DNA from: CAVZLD01 sp964522605
GTDB lineage: Bacteria; Planctomycetota; Planctomycetia; Pirellulales; Pirellulaceae
Assembly: GCA_964522605.1 (NCBI GenBank)
Contig: CAZFWV010000069.1
Location: 1-24,212 of the forward strand
Reading direction: 5' to 3'
DNA: 24,212 nucleotides
The position numbers and the translations under genes were made by a program. Positions 7,846 to 16,053 of the stretch are shown here, piece after piece; the first letter of the stretch is position 1; every line of letters starts with the position of its first letter. The notes under the pieces were generated by a model, which saw only the letters and a program-made list of their open reading frames with translations, searched no databases and was not told the DNA's origin.

Positions 7846-8688
7846 TCACAGCAGGGCTCGCAGAAACTCGATACTCTTGGAAATGTTCTCTTCGGTGCCA
7901 GAACACTCGATCGACACCGCTCCATCAAATCCCGTCTCTTTCATGTATTCAATACACCGCTTGATATTCTCCGCATTCACTCCACCGCCAATCGGCACTT
8001 CACTCATCGCGATTCCCGTCTCTTCACCACGACAGGCGGCGGCCAAGCCTTCGCTGACGTCCTTAATGTGGGCATGTGTGAGGTACTTGCGCAGCGACTT
8101 GAGATACTCGAGCGGATCGAGGCCGGCGATGAAGGAATTGCCGGTGTCCATGTTCAGCCGCAAGTATTCGGAGTCAAAATGATCGAACAGTCGCTGCATG
8201 AAGTCCACATCCGTCGTGTAGGGCCCATGTGGCTCGACGTTGATAATCACCTTGTAATCTTCCGCCCAGGGAAGTACCTGCCGGTAGTTGTCGCACGTGA
8301 CGCGAAAGACTTCTTCTCGCGAGAACCCCGGAATCTCAAAAGCCCCATCCACTGTGTCGACCATCGGACAGCCGACCTCGGCGGCAAAACGAATCGACTG
8401 TTGAACGTACTGCACGCCAAACGCCGATCCATCCGGACCCATCATGGGGTACGAACCGTCGATCTGAGAAACTTGCAGCCCTTTCTCGTCAAGATATCGC
8501 TTCAACGCTCGAGGATTCGACTGCAGTGAAATTCCCGGGTCATACCCCATTGCCTGAATGAAGTTCTGTCCGTGGATCACGGCAAATTCAATATGCTCTA
8601 AGCCATGACGCACGGCCGCCTCGCAAGCGGTCTCGAAACTGCCACTCAGACACCGCCAATTATCCGTGTGCATACCCAACTGGATCAT
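7846..8688 (-). CDS. sugar phosphate isomerase/epimerase-like TIM-barrel protein
   Basis: This 280-residue xylose-isomerase-like TIM barrel has no signal peptide and is predicted cytoplasmic. A metal-binding set typical of the family is visible: Glu152 in Asn-Val-Glu-Pro-His-Gly, Asp181 in Asn-Met-Asp-Thr-Gly-Asn, His207 in His-Ala-His-Ile-Lys-Asp, and Glu261 in Ser-Ile-Glu-Cys-Ser-Gly. The ATG at 8688 is preferred over a GTG at 8691 because a GAGG site lies about 7 bp before it. It is the first gene of a two-gene operon with the DUF1080 protein and is divergent from the Gfo/Idh/MocA oxidoreductase. Known relatives isomerise or epimerise keto sugars or catalyse elimination on 3-keto-glycosides. 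Which applies here is not decided by the sequence. Confidence 0.9.
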   Translation of the reverse strand: MIQLGMHTDNWRCLSGSFETACEAAVRHGLEHIEFAVIHGQNFIQAMGYDPGISLQSNPRALKRYLDEKGLQVSQIDGSYPMMGPDGSAFGVQYVQQSIRFAAEVGCPMVDTVDGAFEIPGFSREEVFRVTCDNYRQVLPWAEDYKVIINVEPHGPYTTDVDFMQRLFDHFDSEYLRLNMDTGNSFIAGLDPLEYLKSLRKYLTHAHIKDVSEGLAAACRGEETGIAMSEVPIGGGVNAENIKRCIEYMKETGFDGAVSIECSGTEENISKSIEFLRALL

Positions 8689-9161
8689 CACTTACCTCAT
8701 GTAACCGAATGAAGAAATGTTTCGGATTCAATGACCGATCCAAACATCTCGCATGCCAACGATCCCCCCAGCGGCACCTCAGATCCGCTCTGCATCGCGG
8801 CGCAGGACGCAAAGAACCGGCAACCAGTATATCGCCACTCGCCCCGGAAATCACCAACGCCTGCCCCGAAACCGAACCGACCATCCATTCCCAGACTTCA
8901 TCATGCGGTCCATCGTGGTAGGATGGTGCTGCAGCGAATCAAGCATCGTGGGATTGTCCTGGCGCACGACGGCAGGGCGATGGAGCCCAACCAACTGGTA
9001 CCTCCTCTCGACTCTGCGGCCCTCTGCGCCTTTGCGCTCTCTGCGTTGAAAAAGAGAAACGCGGAGAACACAAAGACGCTGAGGGCTACAGAGAGTGTGA
9101 TGGTGCAAGAGTGATGTACGAGCGGAGGATTCGCGGTTGACGCGATTTTGGAGCGCACGGA
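8689..9161. other. divergent intergenic region of the catabolic cluster
   Basis: This 473-bp gap must hold promoters for the TIM-barrel/DUF1080 operon (minus) and the oxidoreductase (plus). I saw no clear -35/-10 pair or operator. Its right part is occupied by a large imperfect inverted repeat (9012-9093). Short open frames across it read through the repeat and look spurious. Confidence 0.5.
9012..9093. repeat. 82-bp imperfect inverted repeat (36-bp arms)
   Basis: Arms 9012-9047 and 9058-9093 match at 29 of 36 positions around a 10-bp purine-rich loop. Most mismatches are C/T, so a transcript could keep them as G-U pairs. The arms contain words such as CTCTGCG and AACGCGGAG that recur in other intergenic repeats of the window. 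Confidence 0.8.
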
Positions 9162-10511
9162 ATGACGAAGCAATTTAGTCGTCGGAAGTTCCTGCAGGCG
9201 GCGACCGTCGCCTGCGCGGCGCCACAGATTGTCGCGGATTCGGTTCGAGGTGCAGCGGCACCGAGCAATCGCATCCAAGTCGGCTTCATTGGAACCGGCA
9301 ATCAATGCATGGGCGTGTTGCTGCAGCAGTTTCTCGAGCGACCGGATGTCCAGGCCGTCGCCGTCTGTGATGTGAACCAAGGCAGCTACGGCTACAAGAA
9401 TGACGACGACTTCTACGGTCGTGAACCCGCGCGGCAACGGATTGATCAGTATTATGCCGAACAGCGCCGGAGCGGATCTTACCGAGACTGTGTTGCACTG
9501 CGAGATTTCCGCGAGCTGCTCGACCGCCCGGATATCGACGCAGTGGTGATCGCTGTTCCCGATCACTGGCACGCCGCGATGACAGTCCTCGCTTGCGAGG
9601 CGGGCAAAGACGTCTATTGCGAGAAGCCACTCTCATTGACGGTCGCGGACGGTCGGGCGATGATCGAAGCGGTTCGCCGGCATCAGCGCATCCTGCAAAC
9701 AGGAAGCCATGAGCGATCGCGTCCAGAAAGCCGCCACGCCTGCGAACTTGTGCGCAATGGGCGAATCGGCAAACTGCAGCGCATCATCACGAACGTCGGT
9801 TACCACAACAAGGTCGGCCCAGGACCCGGCTGGCAGGCGATGCCAGTGCCGCCGGATTTTGACTACGCCATGTGGCTCGGTCCCGCCGCCGATGCACCCT
9901 ATCACCGAGACCGCTGCCTGTATCGGTTCCGCTTTATTTATGACTACTCGGGAGGACAAATCACCAATTACGGCGCTCACTCGAACGATCTGGCGCAATG
10001 GGCTTTGGATGCTGATGGAACTGGCCCGGTCGAAGTCCAGTTCATTCGCGCCAAGTGGTTGCCGAACGGCAGCTTGTTCGATGCGGCTTTGGAGACCGAG
10101 TTTCGTTGCCGCTATGCCAACGGAGTCGAACTGGTTTGCCGTACCGACGAACCCTCGGTGCAGACACGCTTCGAGGGTACGGAAGGGGTAATCGTCACTG
10201 GATACGGAGGCCACTACAGCGAGCCCGCATCGATTTGGAAGTCCGAGATTGGAGCCGATGAGCTGCACCTTCCGTACAGCAGCAACCATATTGGCAACTT
10301 CATCGACTGTGTGAAAAGTCGACAGGAACCGATCGCACCAGTCGAAGCCGGACACAGCAGCGCGACTCTCTGCCATTTAGGCGTGATCGCCTGTCGGCTG
10401 AGCAAACAAAAAGTCCTGCGGTGGGACCCCCAGTCGGAACGATTTACGAATGATGACGATGCAAACGCGCTGCTTCGCCGCCCGCAGAAGCCACCCTGGA
10501 ATCTTGCTTGA
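9162..10511 (+). CDS. Gfo/Idh/MocA family oxidoreductase, Tat-exported
   Basis: This 449-residue protein begins with a twin-arginine signal (Ser-Arg-Arg-Lys-Phe-Leu at residues 6-11). A Rossmann NAD(P)-binding domain with Gly-Phe-Ile-Gly-Thr-Gly-Asn (41-47) follows. The family Glu-Lys-Pro motif is at 154-156. The C-terminal half, with Ser-Gly-Gly-Gln-Ile-Thr-Asn-Tyr-Gly-Ala-His near residue 270, is the substrate-binding fold. Tat export suggests the protein folds with its cofactor in the cytoplasm before transport. Relatives oxidise or reduce sugar hydroxyls, and some make the 3-keto intermediate used by DUF1080 proteins. It is divergent from the TIM-barrel/DUF1080 operon and upstream of the sulfatase. 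The substrate is unknown. Confidence 0.93.
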   Translation: MTKQFSRRKFLQAATVACAAPQIVADSVRGAAAPSNRIQVGFIGTGNQCMGVLLQQFLERPDVQAVAVCDVNQGSYGYKNDDDFYGREPARQRIDQYYAEQRRSGSYRDCVALRDFRELLDRPDIDAVVIAVPDHWHAAMTVLACEAGKDVYCEKPLSLTVADGRAMIEAVRRHQRILQTGSHERSRPESRHACELVRNGRIGKLQRIITNVGYHNKVGPGPGWQAMPVPPDFDYAMWLGPAADAPYHRDRCLYRFRFIYDYSGGQITNYGAHSNDLAQWALDADGTGPVEVQFIRAKWLPNGSLFDAALETEFRCRYANGVELVCRTDEPSVQTRFEGTEGVIVTGYGGHYSEPASIWKSEIGADELHLPYSSNHIGNFIDCVKSRQEPIAPVEAGHSSATLCHLGVIACRLSKQKVLRWDPQSERFTNDDDANALLRRPQKPPWNLA

Positions 10512-10554
10512 GGAATCAAATCCATTGAACCCAAGACGCGGTCCTTGTCTCCTT

Positions 10555-10620
10555 GTAGCCGAATTCGTGAGAATTCGGAGGGCATCGCCGGAGGCTCCGA
10601 ATTCTCACGAATTCGGCTAC
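10555..10620. repeat. 66-bp inverted repeat with perfect 26-bp arms
   Basis: Arms 10555-10580 and 10595-10620 are exact reverse complements around a 14-bp loop. Each arm also contains its own smaller palindrome, CCGAATTCGTGAGAATTCGG. There is no T-run after it. It lies between the oxidoreductase and sulfatase genes, which point the same way. A single matching half-unit is at 19725-19744. Confidence 0.95.
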
Positions 10621-10718
10621 GAGATTTCAAGGCGCAGTGCGATCTGACGCGATAGAATCGGGAATTCCCCGTCGAAAATGATCTTCCTGAGACAGTCCCC
10701 GACACTGGAGACGCGGCT

Positions 10719-12206
10719 ATGCGACGAGTCCTAACAGGCATCTTGATCCTGATTTCGCTCGGCAATGCACAAACGAGTCTTGGCGCGGGCCGGCCGAACT
10801 TTGTGTTCTTTCTCGTCGACGATTTGGGCTACATGGACATCGGAGCGAACAATCCGGCGACATTTTACGAAACGCCCAATGTCGATCGACTGGCCCAGGA
10901 GGGAATGCGGTTCACGAATGGCTATGCCGCCAACCCGGTCTGCAGCCCCACACGGTACAGCATCATGACCGGCAAATATCCAACTCGTGTCGATGCCACG
11001 GACTGGTTCACAGGTCGTCGGGAAGGTCGGTTTCGGCCCGCTTCGTTAAATGACCGGATGCCGGTCGAAGAGATCACCTTGGCCGAAGCGCTACAGACCG
11101 CGGGGTATCGAACCGCGTTCTTGGGCAAGTGGCATCTGGGTCCGTCGGAGGAGTTCTGGCCGGAGGCACAGGGATTCGAAATCAACATTGGAGGTCACGA
11201 CCGCGGATCGCCTCCGGGGGGATACTTCGCGCCGTTTCAGAATCCGAAACTGGCCGACGGCCCCGAAGGCGAACACCTTACGGCTCGCCTGACTGACGAA
11301 GCCCTTAACGTGTTGCAGCAGTTGCAGAACGAACCGTTTCTGTTGTACTTGGCCTTTTACACCGTTCACACGCCACTGCAGGCCCCCGCGGAATTGGTGG
11401 AGAAATATCGTCACAAGGCCGCAGCAACCGAAGGTCTGGAGGAATTTGCCGATGAAGAACAGATCTGGCCGACCGATGCACCGCGCCGCGTTCGAACGCG
11501 ACAACGTCACGCAACCTACGCTGCCATGGTCGAGACGATGGACACGGCGGTAGGCCGTGTACTCAATCAGTTGCAGGAACTCGGCTTGGCCGACAACACC
11601 GTTGTCTGCTTTATGTCCGACAACGGCGGGCTGTCGACATCCGAAGGTTCACCCACCTCGAACCTTCCACTTCGCGGCGGCAAAGGCTGGCTGTACGAAG
11701 GGGGAATTCGCGAACCGTTTTTGATCAAGTGGCCCGGTGTCACCCAGCCAGGATCGCAGTGCGATACGCCCGTCATCAGCGTGGACTTTTATCCGACCAT
11801 TCTGCAGATCGCCGAGGTCCCCCTGAATCATGCAATCGACGGCGTGAGTCTCGTTCCGCTACTCAAGAATGACAGCGACGGTTTTCCGTCTCGCCCCCTG
11901 TTCTGGCATTACCCGCATTACAGCAATCAGGGCGGTTTTCCGGGAGGCGCCGTACGCGTCGGGAACTACAAACTACTGGAACGGTATGAAGATGGACAGA
12001 CCCATCTGTACGATCTAAGCCAGGACCTTGGCGAGCAGCAAGATCTGGCAGATCAGATGCCGGATACCGTAGGTTCGATGCGCGACACCTTGCACGAGTG
12101 GTATCGCGAAGTCGACGCCAAGTTTCTGCAACCCAAACCGGGCGGCCCGGAACCCTGGTGTCCCGAATCCAAGGCGGCCGACGCAGGCGAGATCAAATCG
12201 CGTTGA
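10719..12206 (+). CDS. arylsulfatase (formylglycine-dependent sulfatase)
   Basis: This is a 495-residue type I sulfatase with an N-terminal signal peptide ending near Leu-Gly-Ala (residues 21-23). The metal-binding Val-Asp-Asp-Leu-Gly is at 33-37. The modification site Cys75-Ser-Pro-Thr-Arg is followed by Tyr-Ser-Ile-Met-Thr-Gly-Lys-Tyr-Pro. The motifs Leu-Gly-Lys-Trp-His-Leu-Gly and Met-Ser-Asp-Asn-Gly-Gly are also present. Cys75 must be converted to formylglycine by a maturase, which is not in this window. Length is usual for the family. A GGAG site lies 8 bp before the ATG. The protein would remove sulfate esters, probably from polysaccharides, in the periplasm or at the surface. It follows the oxidoreductase gene on the same strand with a palindrome between them. 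Confidence 0.96.
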   Translation: MRRVLTGILILISLGNAQTSLGAGRPNFVFFLVDDLGYMDIGANNPATFYETPNVDRLAQEGMRFTNGYAANPVCSPTRYSIMTGKYPTRVDATDWFTGRREGRFRPASLNDRMPVEEITLAEALQTAGYRTAFLGKWHLGPSEEFWPEAQGFEINIGGHDRGSPPGGYFAPFQNPKLADGPEGEHLTARLTDEALNVLQQLQNEPFLLYLAFYTVHTPLQAPAELVEKYRHKAAATEGLEEFADEEQIWPTDAPRRVRTRQRHATYAAMVETMDTAVGRVLNQLQELGLADNTVVCFMSDNGGLSTSEGSPTSNLPLRGGKGWLYEGGIREPFLIKWPGVTQPGSQCDTPVISVDFYPTILQIAEVPLNHAIDGVSLVPLLKNDSDGFPSRPLFWHYPHYSNQGGFPGGAVRVGNYKLLERYEDGQTHLYDLSQDLGEQQDLADQMPDTVGSMRDTLHEWYREVDAKFLQPKPGGPEPWCPESKAADAGEIKSR

Positions 12207-12229
12207 GATGAGACCGAAGGAGGAGGAGA

Positions 12230-12307
12230 AACCACGGATTCTACGGAGGGAACGGATCGACACAGACCGATCAGTGGAAATCCGTTTCGTCCGTTCGATC
12301 CGTGGTT
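12230..12307. repeat. 78-bp ACGGA-rich inverted repeat, copy 1
   Basis: The element starts 24 bp after the sulfatase stop in a convergent gap. Its ends pair perfectly: the 14-bp arms 12226-12239 and 12298-12311 extend 4 bp beyond each side. The interior pairs imperfectly. A second copy of exactly the same 78-bp length lies at 22397-22474 and is identical at 62 of 78 positions by my count. Confidence 0.9.
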
Positions 12308-12332
12308 TCTCTTTGATCGGGCGTGACTTGAA

Positions 12333-12836
12333 TTACCGGAAGGCGGCTTTTACTTCCGCGTTATTGAGGACAACGATCGCCCAGATGCCGATCGGCAGTC
12401 CGAAGATGCAGCAGGGCGATAGACACGGAATCATCGCCAACACGGCCGCGGTAAACGCCATACCATACGATCGAAGCTGTTTCATCTTCAACGCACCGAG
12501 GATGATCACGACGCCAATCACCAAGGCGAGCAGTGCGACCACAATTCCGATCGGACCGATCATTTGCATCGTCTGCATGAACTGCGCCGGATCAAACTCT
12601 ACACCCTGCGCTTCCATATCGCGTTGCATCTGCTCGAACTGAGGATTCTGCTGCAGTAGTTCAGGTCCCTTCGTCATCATCACCAAGTTGTTGATGCCCT
12701 GATAGACCGCCATCAGGCAATTCAAGACGCCGATCACCATAAGAGCAATGGCGGGTGGCGTGACCTTGCTGACGATCATCGCCGATGTCGCAGGTACCGG
12801 CTCCGTTCCAGAAGGGTCAAATGGATTCGTGGACAT
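12333..12836 (-). CDS. small membrane protein of unknown function
   Basis: This 167-residue protein has about four hydrophobic segments: near residues 28-46, at 93-113, and two closely spaced between 124 and 158. A hydrophilic, Gln/Met-rich loop (about 55-90) separates the first from the rest. The C-terminal Cys-Leu-Ser-Pro-Cys-Cys-Ile-Phe-Gly-Leu-Pro-Ile-Gly-Ile-Trp-Ala stretch is a distinctive motif I associate with small planctomycete membrane proteins, but I cannot name a family. The ATG at 12836 follows GAGGAG at 7 bp, so the upstream open extension to 12935 is rejected. It lies downstream of the DUF202 gene on the same strand. Confidence 0.8.
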   Translation of the reverse strand: MSTNPFDPSGTEPVPATSAMIVSKVTPPAIALMVIGVLNCLMAVYQGINNLVMMTKGPELLQQNPQFEQMQRDMEAQGVEFDPAQFMQTMQMIGPIGIVVALLALVIGVVIILGALKMKQLRSYGMAFTAAVLAMIPCLSPCCIFGLPIGIWAIVVLNNAEVKAAFR

Positions 12837-13018
12837 GTTATCACTCCTCGGATCAGATTGGGTTGCATCCAGGCTACCACTCCAGGGCAAGCTCGCCGCA
12901 TCATTGTTGCGTGTGGCAAGCTCGAGGAAAACCATCTAGTCCAGGTTTTTTGCCATTTCTTGCGCGGACGATTGAGCCGTACCCATTCGCTCGCTCCGTG
13001 GAACCCAAGTTTCCTCAT

Positions 13019-13267
13019 TCAGGTCCTCGGATGCCTCATCTCTTGCTTGGCGCGCAGAAACGATCGGATACCGAAGGCCATGATCACCACAGAGATCACG
13101 GCAAATCCAATCGCGATGGCGGCGGCGTTGGGGGATGTATAAAAGCGGTAAATGGCCGCGGCTGTGGCGAGAAATCCCAAGAACGTACGCAGGTAAGCCA
13201 ACAAGGTCCGCTCGTTGGCCAGTTGCGTACGCATGATTGCCAACTCGTACTGGTCGGGGGTTTGCAT
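13019..13267 (-). CDS. DUF202 family membrane protein
   Basis: This 82-residue protein carries the DUF202 signature Ala-Asn-Glu-Arg-Thr-Leu-Leu-Ala-Tyr-Leu-Arg-Thr at about residues 17-28. Two hydrophobic helices follow (about 29-41 and 47-65). The family consists of small inner-membrane proteins of unknown function. The ATG at 13267 begins the homologous region; a TTG at 13318 is a less likely alternative. The ribosome-binding site is weak. It sits between the propeller gene and the small membrane protein, all on the minus strand. Confidence 0.85.
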   Translation of the reverse strand: MQTPDQYELAIMRTQLANERTLLAYLRTFLGFLATAAAIYRFYTSPNAAAIAIGFAVISVVIMAFGIRSFLRAKQEMRHPRT

Positions 13268-13361
13268 AGCAGCAATTCGCTCAGGTTGAAGGAGTAAATA
13301 CAGCCAACGCCTGCACAATTCTTCGCGCTGCCCAGGTCGGACGATTCACACTACCAGATCA

Positions 13362-15926
13362 TCATGGATGTCCTGCCAGACAATAGACATGTCGCCCGTT
13401 GGTCACGAGAAACAGATAATCACCAGTCAACAGCATCGGTCCGGTGATTGTCTGATCCGCCGGCAAAGTGTACCAGGGGGTGATCGAATCGGGCCGCGAC
13501 CGGTTGACACGAAACAGCCGATGGCCATCGACAGGTTCGGGTCGGGTTTCCGTGAAGACGACTCCGTCGGCCGCGACGAGCGGTGCGGTGCTGGGCGCGA
13601 CAACGGCTGGCGTTGGCATGAGTGACAGGGACGGCAGGCTTCGCCAAACCAGCTTCTGTTGTCCATCGGAGTACAACACGTCGACTCCGTCACACCAGAT
13701 CTCGCTCGCCACACCGCCCGCATCGTCCGCTGCCGCGAGAATTTGGCCATCGATCAGGCTGCGCCGCTCCAACCCCGCTTTCGTCCCCAGGATCAGTGAA
13801 TCCGATCGCGGAACCATACCAACGGGGACAGGATGGGGAAGTGAAACCTCCCACAGCGGAGTCCCCGTCGGTCGATCAAAAGCAATCAGTCGCGTTGGAT
13901 CACGCGTTGCAGTCACCAGCATGACGGGTGTCGCAAGTACGGCTTGCTGAACTGACCCGCACGAAACGACCGCCTGACGCCTGCCGTCCCAGTCAAAACA
14001 CCAGATCGGTCCGTTGTCGGCCGCGACCAGGATTCCCTGCGCATCGGCCAGCAAAACGTGCGTCCGACGGGCCTGCAAAGAAAGGGTCGGGTCCGCGGTA
14101 TCCGTGAGCGTCTGCTGCCAGAGGATGGTGCCATCCGACAGGTTCAGGCATTGAAGCACAGTCGGTTGTGCGTCGCCGGGTTGGCAACAAATCGCGATCC
14201 GACCGCCAGAAATTACAGGCGACGTGGTGATCCGGCCCGCGGTATCCGTGCGCCACTGCAGCGAACCGGATGGCAATGAGTTGGATGAAGTCGAGATATC
14301 GAGTGCAACCAGTGCCGGGGTCTGGCGTTTCTGAACAGGCAACACGAGCAAGCCGCCAGCGCGTGCCATCGGTCCCGAAAGGACCCACTCGCCACCGTCT
14401 AGTACATCGGAGATCGGACGCGACCAAATCAGGACACCTTCCGATCCAAGCCGGGACTCTGCGTCGCACCCGACCGCACCCGGACGGCCCCCTGGACCAT
14501 ACCAACTGTCCAGTTGTGGAACGTGTTCGGAGCTTCCAATTCGCAGTAAGCCTCCCATTTCCGTGGCGACGAAAATGCTGCTGTGTGCCAAAACGGGAGA
14601 CGCGATGCAGTGCCCAGTCGCTGCCAGCGGCAATGTCCAGATTGGCTGCAATCCTTCGATCGTCAAGCAATGCAGATGGCCGTCATCGGTTACCGCATAG
14701 AGCCGGTCCTGTCCGATGGCTAACGATGCGTGGATCGGCGCCGCGAACTCGCACGTGTCGAGCAGCGTTCCATCGCGTGCTAGACGATAGACCTTCCCGT
14801 CGGAAGCACCGAAGGCGAGTCCGTTCGGGACGACCGAGATCGCACCCAAGACCGTCCCGGGGATCGAGTACTTCCAGTCGATCTGCCAAGTTGCTAAGTC
14901 AACACAGCAAACCTGCCCCTCCGGTGTGGCACTTGCGGTGATATAGTCCCCCACTCCCATACCCACGTACAGCTTATCGCCGTCAATGGCGGGAGGGCTG
15001 AAGACCGGATAGGGCACCGTCAGCCGCGCACGTTCTTGGCCCGTGTCGGCATCCAGCACCACAAGAGCCTCGCCACCAATTCCAAGTCCGACGTAAACGC
15101 GCCCTTGATGAACGGCCAGCGACGTCTCCACATCTGCGTACTCCGGACCGGAAACGTGCCACAACATTTCGGGGTTCCCACGTGCATCCTCCGGCAGTCG
15201 AAGGCAGTAGACTCCATCGTCGCCGGCACCAAAATACACTCGGTCGTCCACAACAACCGGCGTGCATTCCACGTGACCGTTGGTCGCGAAGGTCCAGCAC
15301 ACCCGTCCAGGTTCGGTTTGAAGATCGATACAAACCAGTCGTCCGGTTCGCACGTGATGAAATCCCTCCCCCACGAACAACAGACCGCGATCGACGACCG
15401 GTGACGAAAAGGTCGCGCGGTATCCCTCGGGCCGACAGCTCCAATTCAGCTTCCCGCTCTCCGCATCGAGGCAGAAAATTGTCCCACGATCGTTCCGCGA
15501 GCCAACAAGAAAGACTTGATCGGCTACCACGGTGGGCGACGATACGAACGTAGTCCCACGCGGTTGAAATTCCCACATCGTGTTGCGTGTGACTGGGTCT
15601 CGGCTGCCGGGACTGCGACCATGCCGCAACAGATTGCCTCGATCCATCGTCCAACGGTGTTCATTCGCGATCGGATTGTGCGACTCTGGCGAATCGCCGA
15701 TCAAGATCTTCGTAGCCCGGAATCCGACCACTGCCAGTGCAATGATCACGAGCAGTGCGAGTTTTTGACTCCAAAGAAAGACCGCCAGGCGATAGACGGT
15801 TTGCGGATGGCGCAGCGAAAAGACCGCGGACATTAGGGCGACGAGCACCGCAAGGATCACTGCGACCAAAGTCGGCAGGACCGGCAAGATCGGGACAACA
15901 GCCCAGAAACAGCACGGCAACGTCAC
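13362..15926 (-). CDS. membrane-anchored PQQ-like beta-propeller protein
   Basis: This protein of about 854 residues has two hydrophobic segments at its N-terminus and a long exported part. The exported part is built from PQQ-like (WD40-fold) repeats, seen as recurring strands such as Gly-Thr-Ile-Phe-Cys-Leu-Asp-Ala-Glu-Ser-Gly-Lys-Leu-Asn-Trp and Val-Asp-Asp-Arg-Val-Tyr-Phe-Gly-Ala-Gly. At least eight such units are visible, so there may be two propellers. Such proteins can be scaffolds, PQQ-independent binders or outer-membrane assembly factors, and the role here is unknown. The start is uncertain. The frame is open to 16142, which would overlap the divergent DUF1559 gene. I chose the GTG at 15926, which keeps both helices; the ATG at 15833 would leave one. 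Neither has a strong ribosome-binding site. Confidence 0.75.
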   Translation of the reverse strand: MTLPCCFWAVVPILPVLPTLVAVILAVLVALMSAVFSLRHPQTVYRLAVFLWSQKLALLVIIALAVVGFRATKILIGDSPESHNPIANEHRWTMDRGNLLRHGRSPGSRDPVTRNTMWEFQPRGTTFVSSPTVVADQVFLVGSRNDRGTIFCLDAESGKLNWSCRPEGYRATFSSPVVDRGLLFVGEGFHHVRTGRLVCIDLQTEPGRVCWTFATNGHVECTPVVVDDRVYFGAGDDGVYCLRLPEDARGNPEMLWHVSGPEYADVETSLAVHQGRVYVGLGIGGEALVVLDADTGQERARLTVPYPVFSPPAIDGDKLYVGMGVGDYITASATPEGQVCCVDLATWQIDWKYSIPGTVLGAISVVPNGLAFGASDGKVYRLARDGTLLDTCEFAAPIHASLAIGQDRLYAVTDDGHLHCLTIEGLQPIWTLPLAATGHCIASPVLAHSSIFVATEMGGLLRIGSSEHVPQLDSWYGPGGRPGAVGCDAESRLGSEGVLIWSRPISDVLDGGEWVLSGPMARAGGLLVLPVQKRQTPALVALDISTSSNSLPSGSLQWRTDTAGRITTSPVISGGRIAICCQPGDAQPTVLQCLNLSDGTILWQQTLTDTADPTLSLQARRTHVLLADAQGILVAADNGPIWCFDWDGRRQAVVSCGSVQQAVLATPVMLVTATRDPTRLIAFDRPTGTPLWEVSLPHPVPVGMVPRSDSLILGTKAGLERRSLIDGQILAAADDAGGVASEIWCDGVDVLYSDGQQKLVWRSLPSLSLMPTPAVVAPSTAPLVAADGVVFTETRPEPVDGHRLFRVNRSRPDSITPWYTLPADQTITGPMLLTGDYLFLVTNGRHVYCLAGHP

Positions 15927-15984
15927 GGAAATCTCGCAGCAAAACGGCGGGTGGATAAGACAATTTGGCCGATTCCCGACCGGC

Positions 15985-16053
15985 CATTCGAAAAAGGTAA
16001 ACGTGTTATCATAATTGTAGATGAGAAGTCGATGAGCGACGCGGGGGAAATCG
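15985..16053. promoter_or_regulatory. AT-rich divergent promoter region (tentative)
   Basis: An AT-rich patch between two divergent genes contains TATGAT on the minus strand (16008-16013) and TATCAT on the plus strand (16007-16012). These could serve as -10 elements for the propeller and DUF1559 genes. Good -35 elements are not visible. GGGGGAAAT just before 16054 is the DUF1559 ribosome-binding site. Confidence 0.3.
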
